In this document: positions 61,701-64,000 of the stretch, in pieces
How positions within the stretch are numbered: the stretch's first letter is position 1
How the letters are laid out: each line of letters opens with the position of its first letter
NCBI GenBank assembly: GCA_963556495.2
Contig: OY747705.1
Location: 3,348,501 to 3,412,500 of the forward strand
DNA: 64,000 nucleotides
Direction: 5' to 3'
Source of the DNA: Valencia hispanica
Lineage: Eukaryota; Chordata; Actinopteri; Cyprinodontiformes; Valenciidae
Notes under the pieces: model-generated
Told to the model about the DNA's origin: nothing
Database searches by the model: none
What the model saw: the letters and a program-made list of their open reading frames with translations, nothing else
Position numbers and translations under genes: made by a program

Positions 61701-62263
61701 CAGCATGTCAGATCAATCAGTGCAAGGCAAATAATCATACTCCAGATGGTCAGAATCATTCACTTTGAGTTTTGACCAGCTAGAAAACCATTGAGATAAC
61801 ATTTATTTTATTTTTTGAAAGCATGTCATGAATCCCTGAAAATTGTAAATCAGAGCAGAAAGCAGAAGTTGTTTCTCTCTGGCAGCACAGTAACAGCAAA
61901 TGCAGCAACCTGTAGCCGCACAGCTAATCTACTTCAGAAAACAAACATATCCTAAAGCAGGCTGGCTCTGCCTCCAGGAGCACTGTCATTCTATTGGCTG
62001 CAATGGTTTTAGGCGATGATCCTCCTCAAATCTTATAAAACACCTTGTTTTTGAAGCTTGACTTATTTAAAGAACATTTAAGCATTTCATTGTTTTATCA
62101 ATGTAAAACCTTTATCAGAGTATTGATTTTGGCAGTTGGTGCAAAGGAAAATAACATGAAAATATTATTTGTATTTTCCAGGTCAAGGAATTGAAGGAAC
62201 AGTTGGAAAGGACAGTACAGAAGCTAAATGAAAGTAAAGAAGTATTAAAAACCAATGAAAATG
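25731..62263 (+). CDS. sass6: SAS-6 (spindle assembly abnormal protein 6), exons 1-12, 3' end beyond window
   Basis: SAS-6 is the core of the centriolar cartwheel. Its head domains dimerise into nine-fold rings and its coiled coils form the spokes, setting centriole symmetry. Twelve GT-AG exons join without frame breaks into 469 complete codons. Residues 1-157 (exons 1-5) are the SAS-6 N-terminal head, with [46 protein letters not shown] and [12 protein letters not shown]. Phe127, in [17 protein letters not shown], probably matches the Phe used for head-head contact in vertebrate SAS-6 (F131). Residues 158-469 are heptad-rich coiled coil, including [12 protein letters not shown] and [12 protein letters not shown]. 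Vertebrate proteins are about 630-660 aa, so roughly 170 C-terminal residues are missing. The start ATG has a strong context (GCCATGG). Introns 1, 5 and 10 are swollen by mobile DNA. Identity is from family knowledge. Confidence 0.95.
25793..27175. other. sass6 intron 1, first part; nothing recognisable
   Basis: No exon or repeat end identified between the exon 1 donor and the hAT-type MITE. Composition is ordinary for an intron. Confidence 0.4.
27176..27734 (+). mobile_element. hAT-type MITE, full copy with target duplication
   Basis: 559 bp bounded by inverted ends TAGGCCTGTCACAATAA and TTATTGTGATAGGCCTA. It is flanked by an 8-bp duplication with one mismatch (CAGTCACC at 27168-27175, GAGTCACC at 27735-27742). 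An 8-bp duplication fits the hAT superfamily. Non-coding; other copies at 13003-13205 and 63315-63853. Confidence 0.88.
27796..28795. mobile_element. 1-kb foldback element, Harbinger-like
   Basis: Left arm about 27796-28095 and right arm about 28495-28795 are long inverted copies, both containing CAGCAGGGGGTG and GTCTGCCTACCATTACAGTG. The terminus is AGCCTAGTTT. TTA flanks both sides (27793-27795, 28796-28798), as for PIF/Harbinger insertions. A third copy of the terminus, AGCCTAGTTTGTACTTCTGTC, lies at about 28286. An 84-codon ORF in the left arm is probably meaningless. Confidence 0.8.
28799..29926. other. sass6 intron 1, no gene recognised
   Basis: No supported exon. 29180-29280 translates on the + strand to [20 protein letters not shown], which faintly resembles a Harbinger transposase N-terminus. 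Too short and degraded to call. Confidence 0.35.
29964..30431 (+). CDS. LINE ORF1, SGNH/esterase-like, N-terminally truncated
   Basis: 155 codons from ATG to TGA. It begins [20 protein letters not shown], just after where the GDS box with the catalytic Ser should be. HAGGNDTR (block III, residues ~45-52) and [14 protein letters not shown] (catalytic Asp and His, residues ~128-141) are present. In L2/CR1-type LINEs this domain is a probable esterase, thought to help handle RNA or membranes; its exact role is unsettled. Upstream in-frame stops and the missing GDS indicate 5' truncation. The frame continues past the TGA directly into ORF2. Confidence 0.8.
   Translation: MIRNVALETPLTIVKCLPGARTGDIKSYLKLLAKDKRKYSKIVIHAGGNDTRLRQSEVTKISVASVCKFAKTMSDSVIFSGPLPDRTSDDMFSRMLSFHQWLSGWCPANDVGYIDNWRTFWGKPGLIRRDGIHPTLDGAALLSRNMAEFISPPKH
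30432..33527 (+). CDS. LINE ORF2: endonuclease + reverse transcriptase, intact
   Basis: Open for 1031 codons after the ORF1 stop and in the same frame. Clear homology starts near 30525 ([18 protein letters not shown]), with no ATG near the start. Endonuclease motifs: [25 protein letters not shown] and LSDHFLITF. Reverse transcriptase motifs: [40 protein letters not shown] (catalytic Asp), [13 protein letters not shown] and [12 protein letters not shown] (catalytic Asp pair). The C-terminal [10 protein letters not shown] and [14 protein letters not shown] blocks follow. It would nick target DNA and copy the LINE RNA there. All catalytic residues I can check are present. Confidence 0.92.
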   Translation, partial: QPRVQTRKQSRSLTHLSAASVLLPPHYPIETVSCPRPKLNGLKVKPTKANYGNLIKINTTLTEQKNKSIKCGVLNIRSLSSKTLLVNDLICDNHIDFLCLTETWLQQEDYVSINESTLSSHLNFHIPRNTGRGGGVATIFRSDLLICPRPIDSYSSFEHPTLNFPHPSCKTLRPFLFVVLYRPPGPYSQFLDQISHFLSDLVLNTDRVIIVGDFNIHVDTESDSLNAAFSAILDSVGFTQKVQGSTHSGKHTLDLVLTYGIECEEITNHPHNPVLSDHFLITFEFTLTDHFKSERKFHYSRALSDNAVTIFKESVPFLLSLVSQGNTVDGSNSISNHSEIDDLVHSVTSSLRLALDSVAPLKKKVASHRRLTPWFNAELRTLKQNTRKLERKWLSTHLEDSYLTWNNSLLLYKKSLQQARTAYFSSLIEANKNNPRFLFSTVAKLTQSHSSVEPTIPPALSSDDFMGFFVNKINSIKNKIIGILPNMITSSSVNEAVSERTVDPQLCLGCFDSVELSELSKILASSKPSTCMLDPIPTKLFKEVFHLVPGPILDMMNLSLVNGYVPQEFKIAVIKPLLKKPSLDQDDLVNYRPISNLPFLSKVLEKIVANQVCEHLNNNKLFEEFQSGFRAHHSTETALVKVTNDILMASDSGLVSVLVLLDLSAAFDTVDQNILLERLEHVAGIKGTALGWFKSYLCDRFQFVHLNDKSSSLSRVTCGVPQGSVLGPILFTIYMLPIGGIIRQHGINFHSYADDTQLYLSINPDEPSQLGRLQACLEDIKTWMTLNFLLLNSDKTEVAVFGPEVLKQKLISQSLHLDGIKLAPSNNVKNLGVIFDRDLTFKSHIKQVSRISFFHLRNIAKIRNILSRSDSEKLVHAYVTSRLDYCNSLLPGSSQNAIKSLQLIQNAAARVLMNIKKRDHISPVLASLHWLPVKSRIEFKILLLTYKALNNQAPSYIRDLIVPYVPNRALCSQTAGLLVIPRITKSRMGGRSFSYQAPLMWNQLPALVREADTLFTFKARLKTFLFDKAYS
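34253..34257 (+). promoter_or_regulatory. sass6: candidate branch point of sass6 intron 1
   Basis: CTAAC with the branch A at 34256, 26 nt before the AG at 34281-34282, followed by a T-rich tract. It lies about 15 bp after the LINE tail. Assigned from consensus only. Confidence 0.5.
34283..34337 (+). CDS. sass6: sass6 exon 2
   Basis: 55 nt. Acceptor TTTCATTTTACAG, donor GTGAGT. Encodes [18 protein letters not shown]. The acceptor lies only about 43 bp after the 3' end of a LINE insertion. Confidence 0.95.
34492..34571 (+). CDS. sass6: sass6 exon 3
   Basis: 80 nt. Acceptor AAATATTAG, donor GTATGC. Encodes [20 protein letters not shown], then SEEDFQ. Ends in phase 2. Confidence 0.95.
34652..34756 (+). 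CDS. sass6: sass6 exon 4
   Basis: 105 nt. Acceptor GTTTGAGTAG, donor GTACGG. Encodes [19 protein letters not shown] and the following helix [12 protein letters not shown]. Confidence 0.95.
35004..35172 (+). CDS. sass6: sass6 exon 5
   Basis: 169 nt. Acceptor TGTTCACAG, donor GTTGGC. Encodes the last part of the head domain (FLLHLTCQS... to [10 protein letters not shown]). Ends in phase 0 at residue 157, where the coiled coil begins. Confidence 0.95.
35404..35715 (-). mobile_element. tRNA-headed SINE
   Basis: Read on the minus strand it has a B-box-like GGTTCGAATCCC near its 5' end, a central part with AGGGTAGCTGTGGCTACA and GCGTGTGAATGTGTGCGTG, and a tail ending GCGCTATACAAATGCAGGCC then ATTTACCATT. 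The head is truncated before the A box. Lies in sass6 intron 5. Confidence 0.82.
35721..36177. other. intron sequence, nothing recognised
   Basis: AT-rich. A stretch at 36000-36060 with AGAATCGATTTAGATTCTC resembles an end of common fish hAT elements, but no partner end is seen. Confidence 0.35.
36355..36705 (+). pseudogene. Harbinger nuclease C-terminal fragment (HARBI1-like)
   Basis: [20 protein letters not shown], then [20 protein letters not shown] and [10 protein letters not shown], is the conserved end of the DDE_4-type Harbinger transposase, including the Glu of VVEDAFG. The catalytic Asp residues upstream are missing, so only about 100 residues of a ~350-residue enzyme remain. Overlapping frames in this GC-rich stretch look like shadows. 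Confidence 0.82.
36795..37443 (-). pseudogene. Harbinger MADF/Myb-like accessory protein, two segments
   Basis: Minus strand. The first segment (37345-37190) reads [20 protein letters not shown] then [20 protein letters not shown]. The second (37073-36795) reads [20 protein letters not shown] then [13 protein letters not shown]. Together they form a MADF domain, the DNA-binding partner encoded next to the nuclease in PIF/Harbinger elements. The interval may be an intron: GTAAGC follows the first segment and a CAG-type acceptor precedes the second on that strand. Confidence 0.75.
40064..41015. mobile_element. 952-bp TTAA-flanked DNA transposon, non-autonomous
   Basis: Inverted ends AGTGTAACTGAAACCCC and GGGGTTTAGTTACTCT (one mismatch, one gap). 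TTAA on both sides (40060-40063, 41016-41019) was a single TTAA in the LINE tail it entered. A TTAA duplication fits piggyBac or Kolobok-type transposases; the TIR start AGTG is not the piggyBac CCC. No transposase is encoded. Confidence 0.82.
40296..40625. repeat. large imperfect palindrome in the TTAA element
   Basis: ACCACTCAGAGACTGGACTC (40338) is matched in reverse complement by GAGTCCAGTCTCTGAGTGGT (40577-40596). Pairing continues outward (GTTTTGAAC / GTTCAAAAC) and inward (GAGCCAGC / GCTGGCTC). The 90-codon ORF through it is probably fortuitous. Confidence 0.75.
41999..44024. mobile_element. 2.0-kb hAT-like non-autonomous element
   Basis: The insertion sits between perfect 8-bp duplications GATTTAAG (41991-41998 and 44025-44032); the intact LINE copy has one similar site there. 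Termini CAGGAGTAAAAGTA and TACTTTCAGCCCTG are imperfect inverted repeats beginning CAGG, as in hAT elements. GCCGG occurs just inside both. No transposase frame is recognisable. It contains a ~95-bp imperfect direct repeat (43541-43637 and 43717-43812), with ATCCTTGG-like and CACAGAATT words. Confidence 0.88.
45041..47187. other. end of sass6 intron 5; possible hAT end at 45146
   Basis: TAGGGGTGTAACAGTCC at 45146 resembles the left end of the element at 52243-53341, but no right end is found. A 153-codon ORF at 45906-46367 has no recognised domain. Otherwise AT-rich intron. Confidence 0.4.
47188..47265 (+). CDS. sass6: sass6 exon 6
   Basis: 78 nt, phase 0 at both ends. Acceptor ATGTTTCAG, donor GTGAGT. 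Encodes the start of the coiled coil, [20 protein letters not shown] then LSYTQQ. Intron 5 before it is 12 kb and full of mobile elements. Confidence 0.93.
47266..48959. other. sass6 intron 6, first part; nothing recognised
   Basis: AT-rich with homopolymer runs; no repeat ends or coding evidence identified. Confidence 0.4.
48960..49345 (-). mobile_element. LINE-tail remnant followed by SINE body fragment
   Basis: 48960-49150 carries AAAGTTTCCTATTTATGG and GGCGACAGTAGACAGTTGC, as in the tail at 10852-11265. 49150-49345 carries GTATAGCGCTTTTCTAGTC, CACATTCACCCATTT and GCTTGCCCTGGGGCACA, as in the antisense SINEs. Both degraded. Confidence 0.65.
49430..49604. mobile_element. orphan Tc1 inverted-repeat end
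   Basis: Words TCTAATTCCATAAAACAGCT, TGAATTTTGGGTTTTTATTA, AAGGCTTGAAATATCTTAC and AGTTTCACTTTCTGAA match in order the outer end of the Tc1 group at 23230-24470. No transposase nearby. Confidence 0.6.
49691..49810 (+). CDS. sass6: sass6 exon 7
   Basis: 120 nt, phase 0. Acceptor TCTGCTCTAG, donor GTAAGA. Encodes [16 protein letters not shown] through [13 protein letters not shown]. Confidence 0.95.
50407..50545 (-). mobile_element. L2 LINE 3' tail
   Basis: Antisense tail with ATTCAATTCAGTTTATTTCT and GATTCACAACAGATGTCATA, 40 bp before the sass6 exon 8 acceptor. Confidence 0.85.
50587..50778 (+). CDS. sass6: sass6 exon 8
   Basis: 192 nt, phase 0. Acceptor GTTTTGTAG, donor GTAGGT. Encodes [19 protein letters not shown] through [15 protein letters not shown], a coiled-coil segment. 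Confidence 0.95.
50978..51215 (-). mobile_element. L2 LINE ORF2 fragment
   Basis: Antisense to the part of ORF2 after the YADD motif: ACCATCCAGATGAAGTGATT, TCTTCCAGACATGCCTGTAA and CTACCTAACTGACTGG all match the 38852-39574 copy. Pseudogenised. Confidence 0.85.
51586..51780 (+). CDS. sass6: sass6 exon 9
   Basis: 195 nt, phase 0. Acceptor GTGTGCAG, donor GTAGGA. Encodes [20 protein letters not shown] and [14 protein letters not shown], among the most conserved coiled-coil stretches of vertebrate SAS-6. Confidence 0.96.
52243..53341. mobile_element. hAT-type non-autonomous element
   Basis: Inverted ends TAGGGGTGTGACGGTAC and its counterpart ending TTACACCCCCTA. It is flanked by TGTTATAC (52235-52242) and TGATATAC (53342-53349), an 8-bp duplication with one mismatch. 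CGTGTACCGAAC and AACTGTACCAAACCGC are further subterminal pairs. No transposase. Contains a LINE tail. Confidence 0.82.
52452..52634 (+). mobile_element. L2 LINE 3' tail nested in the hAT-type element
   Basis: AACCTCACGCCAATGACTGA, then GCTATATAAATAAACTGAAT and GAATT repeats, in + orientation; nearly identical to the 3' end of the 29927-34240 LINE. Confidence 0.9.
53487..53576 (+). CDS. sass6: sass6 exon 10
   Basis: 90 nt, phase 0. Acceptor TTATGTTGTAG, donor GTCTGT (a weaker donor). Encodes [20 protein letters not shown] then LLK. Confidence 0.93.
54025..54655 (-). pseudogene. Tc1 transposase C-terminal remnant
   Basis: The minus-strand end reads [20 protein letters not shown], then [21 protein letters not shown] ~100-bp AT-rich interruption at about 54160-54262 separates it from earlier parts (antisense of [20 protein letters not shown] sequence near 54370-54405). 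Not functional. Confidence 0.82.
54656..55430 (-). mobile_element. hAT transposon fragment with BED finger
   Basis: Starts CTAGGGCTGGGCGATATGGC, the classic end of a fish hAT group. An inverted partner, AAGCCCTAG, lies near 55360. An ATCTCGATTCTCG-like word is at about 55405. Encodes only the N-terminus of a transposase, so it is internally deleted. An 8-bp duplication is not clear. Confidence 0.7.
54807..55352 (-). pseudogene. hAT transposase N-terminus with BED zinc finger (ZBED-like)
   Basis: 181 codons. A BED domain spans residues ~30-80: SIIWNWFGF, then CKIC and HLKQRH (a Cys2...His2 arrangement). It is followed by a Ser-rich linker and [12 protein letters not shown], then [20 protein letters not shown] with [12 protein letters not shown], which begins the hAT catalytic region. 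Full-length hAT transposases are 600-700 residues; the RNase-H-like core and dimerisation domain are absent. Confidence 0.82.
55440..55652 (-). mobile_element. LINE C-terminal fragment, left of the inserted Tc1
   Basis: The minus-strand translation [20 protein letters not shown] is the end of a LINE reverse-transcriptase ORF. It is a different family from the L2 copies above. With 57286-58800 it forms one interrupted LINE lacking most of the RT domain. Confidence 0.7.
55653..57283 (-). mobile_element. near-intact Tc1-like transposon
   Basis: 1631 bp with inverted repeats of about 285 bp (55653-55937 and 56998-57283). By eye these differ at about five positions. Ends are TACTCAACAAAAATATAAAC and its reverse complement. 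TA flanks both sides (55651-55652, 57284-57285). A single open transposase gene lies between. This is the best-preserved DNA transposon in the window, and its insertion into the LINE fragment makes it the youngest layer of the nest. Confidence 0.95.
55972..56985 (-). CDS. Tc1 transposase, intact (DD34E)
   Basis: 337 codons from an ATG ([16 protein letters not shown]) just inside the right inverted repeat; the usual length is ~340. Residues ~5-110 form the paired-type HTH DNA-binding region: [20 protein letters not shown], then a [12 protein letters not shown] linker and a second HTH. The catalytic triad is complete: Asp151 (FTDESRF), Asp239 ([11 protein letters not shown]) and Glu274 ([12 protein letters not shown]), with 34 residues between the last two. 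The [10 protein letters not shown] motif is present. The end ...[12 protein letters not shown] matches related fish Tc1 proteins. No stop, frameshift or lost key residue is seen. Confidence 0.93.
   Translation of the reverse strand: MPQMPQALRERAIGMLTAGMSTRSVALALNVHFSTISRLQRRFREFGSTSNRPHNRRPCVTTPAQDLHIQQVHLQDRLRPATQTAAEIIGLHNETISAQTVRNRLREAQLHARRPHRGLDLTPARRRNRLEWANAHIRWRLARWRGVLFTDESRFTLFRAGGRQRVWRRVGERFADVNVVDQVAHGGGGVMVWAGICYGRRTQVHFIDAILNAQRYCDEILRPIVVPYIHEHHLMFQQDNARPHVARICTQFLEAVNVPVLAWPAYSPDMSPIEHVWDVLDRRIRQRVPVPTNIQQLRTAIEEEWTNIPQATIDNLINSMRRRCVALHEANSGHTRY
57286..58800 (-). mobile_element. LINE endonuclease part, right of the inserted Tc1
   Basis: In minus-strand order: [20 protein letters not shown] and DFLFLIETW (near 58240-58160), [42 protein letters not shown] (57890), then the linker [20 protein letters not shown] (57440). 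These are the blocks of an apurinic-type LINE endonuclease and the following region. Frameshifts between blocks mark it as a pseudogene. The leader 58729-58300 is GC-richer, ORF-like and of unknown content. Confidence 0.82.
58801..59335. other. unassigned sequence within the nested block
   Basis: It may be the LINE 5' end or a further element. CCATAGACTGTATATACACC at 58944 is a word common in fish repeats. No domain was recognised in the 60-90-codon ORFs. Confidence 0.35.
60026..60205 (+). CDS. sass6: sass6 exon 11
   Basis: 180 nt, phase 0. Acceptor CACTTCAG after a T-rich tract, donor GTATGT. Encodes [20 protein letters not shown], then [13 protein letters not shown], through VLIKEEE. An internal GGTAAAGG is donor-like, but family alignment reads straight through it. 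Confidence 0.95.
60206..60635. other. sass6 intron 11, first part; nothing recognised
   Basis: AT-rich, no feature identified. Confidence 0.4.
60636..60795 (+). mobile_element. degraded SINE head
   Basis: TGTGGCTCAGTGGTTAGTGT (A-box-like) and GATTGTGGGTCTAAATTC (B-box-like) at tRNA spacing, then a short body ending ATATAAAGTGCTATCATGTA. Not a tRNA gene: no cloverleaf closes. Confidence 0.6.
61275..61426 (+). repeat. left arm of a ~150-bp intronic inverted repeat
   Basis: Matches the reverse complement of 61880-62032. Shared words include CAGCCAATAGAA, CTCCTGGAGGC, CAGCCTGCTTTAG and CACAGGTTGCTGCATTTGCT/CTACAGGTTGCTGCATTTGC. The spacer is about 450 bp. Confidence 0.85.
61880..62032 (-). repeat. 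right arm of the intronic inverted repeat
   Basis: Inverted partner of 61275-61426, ending 150 bp before the sass6 exon 12 acceptor region. Non-coding. Confidence 0.85.
62182..62263 (+). CDS. sass6: sass6 exon 12
   Basis: 82 nt. Acceptor ATTTTCCAG, donor GTAAGAA. Encodes [20 protein letters not shown] then VLKTNEN, ending in phase 1. In relatives the next exon begins in an ITWLNKQLNE motif, which is not in this window. Confidence 0.93.
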
Positions 62264-62696
62264 GTAAGAAGTCTGCTGGAATTTCCTTAATGCACTATTT
62301 TAACAGCCCTGATTATAGCTATTCTGAGGAAATCAGCAGGTTAGTTCATCTTAGATTCCTTTATTTGTGATATAGTACTTGACTACATGCAGTGAGGTTT
62401 GGTAAACTGTTAAAACAGCAGTGACACTAAACACTGTAGTTTTACTGTTAAGTTGACCTGTTATTTGTGTATTCTGTTATGTTCATGACATAACAGTTTA
62501 GTCGTGTCTCAGAGTGTTAACTCAAAATAACTTCTGTCTGTAAATGTATCTGCTATCCCTTTTAAATGTAAATATTGCTAGATTTACACATCAGCTGGTC
62601 TCTTTAAACCATTCTGATTTGGACTGAGCCTGTAGACAGTTAAAGATAAACAGATGGTTGGTGGAGGTATTTTTATAGATAGGTAATAAGCAAAAG

Positions 62697-63012
62697 GGCA
62701 GCTGTAGCTCAGTGGTAGAGTTGTCAGCCTGCAACCCAGAAATTGTGGGTTCGATTCCAGCTTCCACCTGCTACATGTCGTTGTGTCCTTGGGCCCCTAC
62801 CTTGCCTACTGGTGTTGGCCAGAAGGGCCGATGGCACGATATGGCAGCCTCGCTTCTGTCAGTTGGCCCCAGGGCAGCTGTGGCTATAATCATAGCTTGC
62901 TTCCACCAGTGTGTGAATGTGAGAGTGAATGAATAATGGAGTTGTAAAGCGCTTTGAGAGTCTTGAAAAGCGCTATATAAATGGAAGCCATTATTATTAT
63001 TATTATTATTAT
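62697..63012 (+). mobile_element. tRNA-derived SINE, full-length looking
   Basis: The head has TAGCTCAGTGGTAGAGTTGT (A box) and GTGGGTTCGATTCCAG (B box). The body has CAGGGCAGCTGTGGCTATAA and CCAGTGTGTGAATGTGAGAG. The tail GCGCTATATAAATGGAAGCC ends in (ATT)n at 62990-63012. The same body/tail type occurs inverted at 35404-35715 and 25026-25255. Lies in sass6 intron 12. Confidence 0.88.
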
Positions 63013-63314
63013 AAATGATATTTAATGGTAATCAAAGTAAATCATAAATTATGTCTTAAATTATACAGTGAAACTGCCCAATATTGCTCATGTCTGGAGG
63101 TTGTCAATGATGTAACAATTTCCTTCAGATGTAGGAAAAGTATCTTAATCAGAAGTTAGGAGATCAGACAGCATCTATCATTTCGTGGTGCTTGAGCAGC
63201 AGTGGGAGGTTCTTGAAAAATCAGCTGACCATTACCTTTTTACCAGTCTGTCTCCATGGTAATCAAGTGCTACGCTGCCTGATGGATACCAGTAGTCCCC
63301 ACCACTACTATAAC

Positions 63315-63853
63315 TAGGCCTGTCACAATAACACATTTTGCTAGACAATAAAGTCCCACAGAAATTATTGCAAAACGACAATATTGCCGTTTTGAGACCA
63401 TGTTTAACTAGTGTAATTAATGCATGTACGCAATCTTAACGAGCAATAAACATTCATTTCTAGAGAACATTTGCCTCTGCAACTGGAAGACATATTTAAT
63501 ATCCAATATAAATTATCAAAAAGACCGATATATAAGTGGGTGAACTCTGTAAACAAAATTTCCTTTTAGGAAAATATGAATTACTTGGGTCAGACAAGAA
63601 AAGGCCAAACTACCAGTTAAGAGTTTTTTTTAAACAAAATCACTGTTTGAATAAAACAGGACATCCCATTTTACTCTGTCACTATGGATATATGGACCAT
63701 GTCTGTATTTTTCCATCCAGTCTCTTTGGTAGAAAGAGGGGACATGCAAGGAAAACAAGCATGCAAAGGAAAATTATCATGGCAGGAAAAATTATTGAGC
63801 TCATTGAATTTATCATGCGATTAATTGATTTCTTGTTTTTTATGACAGGCCTA
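63315..63853 (-). mobile_element. hAT-type MITE, full copy
   Basis: Ends TAGGCCTGTCACAATAA and GACAGGCCTA; inverted relative to 27176-27734. Flanks ACTATAAC and TCTATAAG share six of eight bases, an aged target duplication. Internal words such as GCAACTGGAAGACATATTTA match the other copies in reverse. Confidence 0.85.
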
Positions 63854-64000
63854 TCTATAAGCTTGTTGAGCTTTTGATCGTTGATGTGCCACAGGTCCAG
63901 GGCAGTATATCATGCAGCAGACCCTCTGCATCATCTCATACTAGAAGGATGTTTGCTGCCAGCATCCAGCTGAATTTAAACATGTTGGAGCTGATCAAAA
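63854..64000. other. sass6 intron 12, right edge
   Basis: No exon seen; the next sass6 exon must lie beyond the window. Confidence 0.6.

Noticed and set aside
62697..62775. Possible tRNA gene
   Set aside because: A and B boxes are present, but no cloverleaf closes and the sequence continues into a SINE body and tail shared with two other copies.

Overview
The window is vertebrate nuclear DNA, almost certainly from a ray-finned (teleost, probably percomorph-like) fish. Genes are split by GT-AG introns. The repeats are the usual teleost mix: Tc1/mariner, hAT and PIF/Harbinger DNA transposons, L2-clade LINEs, tRNA-headed SINEs and a Gypsy-like LTR element. There are no operons, ribosome binding sites or CRISPR arrays. 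The only host gene I can name is sass6 (centriolar cartwheel protein SAS-6) on the + strand. Twelve coding exons between 25731 and 62263 join in frame to give the first 469 codons; the remaining C-terminal exons lie beyond the right edge.

Layout. 1-1444: decayed Tc1 transposon whose left end is outside the window. 2925-4090: L2-type LINE remnant split by a 491-bp TA-flanked MITE. 4541-7824: an apparent DNA transposon with a non-autonomous LTR retrotransposon inside it (4714-7435, minus strand, 5-bp target duplication). 7928-8947: two probable exons of an unidentified + strand gene. 9035-25600: gene-poor DNA with LINE tails, foldback repeats, hairpins, a perfect oestrogen-response-element palindrome and a decayed Tc1. 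25731-35172: sass6 exons 1-5, with an L2 LINE whose ORF2 is intact (about 29927-34240) filling intron 1 up to the branch point of exon 2. 35173-47187: intron 5, holding a SINE, a PIF/Harbinger element and a second L2 LINE (minus strand) that contains a 2.0-kb hAT-like element and a LINE tail that itself carries a TTAA-flanked element. 47188-53576: exons 6-10. 53814-59822: intron 10, a Tc1 element filled by hAT, LINE and a near-intact Tc1 transposon. 60026-64000: exons 11-12 and introns with SINEs, a 150-bp inverted repeat and a hAT MITE.

How the parts relate. sass6 encodes the ring-forming cartwheel protein: an N-terminal head (exons 1-5), then a long coiled coil (exons 6-12). Everything else is mobile DNA, and much of its insertion history can be read from target-site duplications. 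Two elements look recent or potentially competent from sequence alone: the L2 LINE at 29927-34240 (ORF2 open, ORF1 truncated) and the Tc1 element at 55653-57283 (337-aa transposase, near-identical 285-bp inverted repeats).
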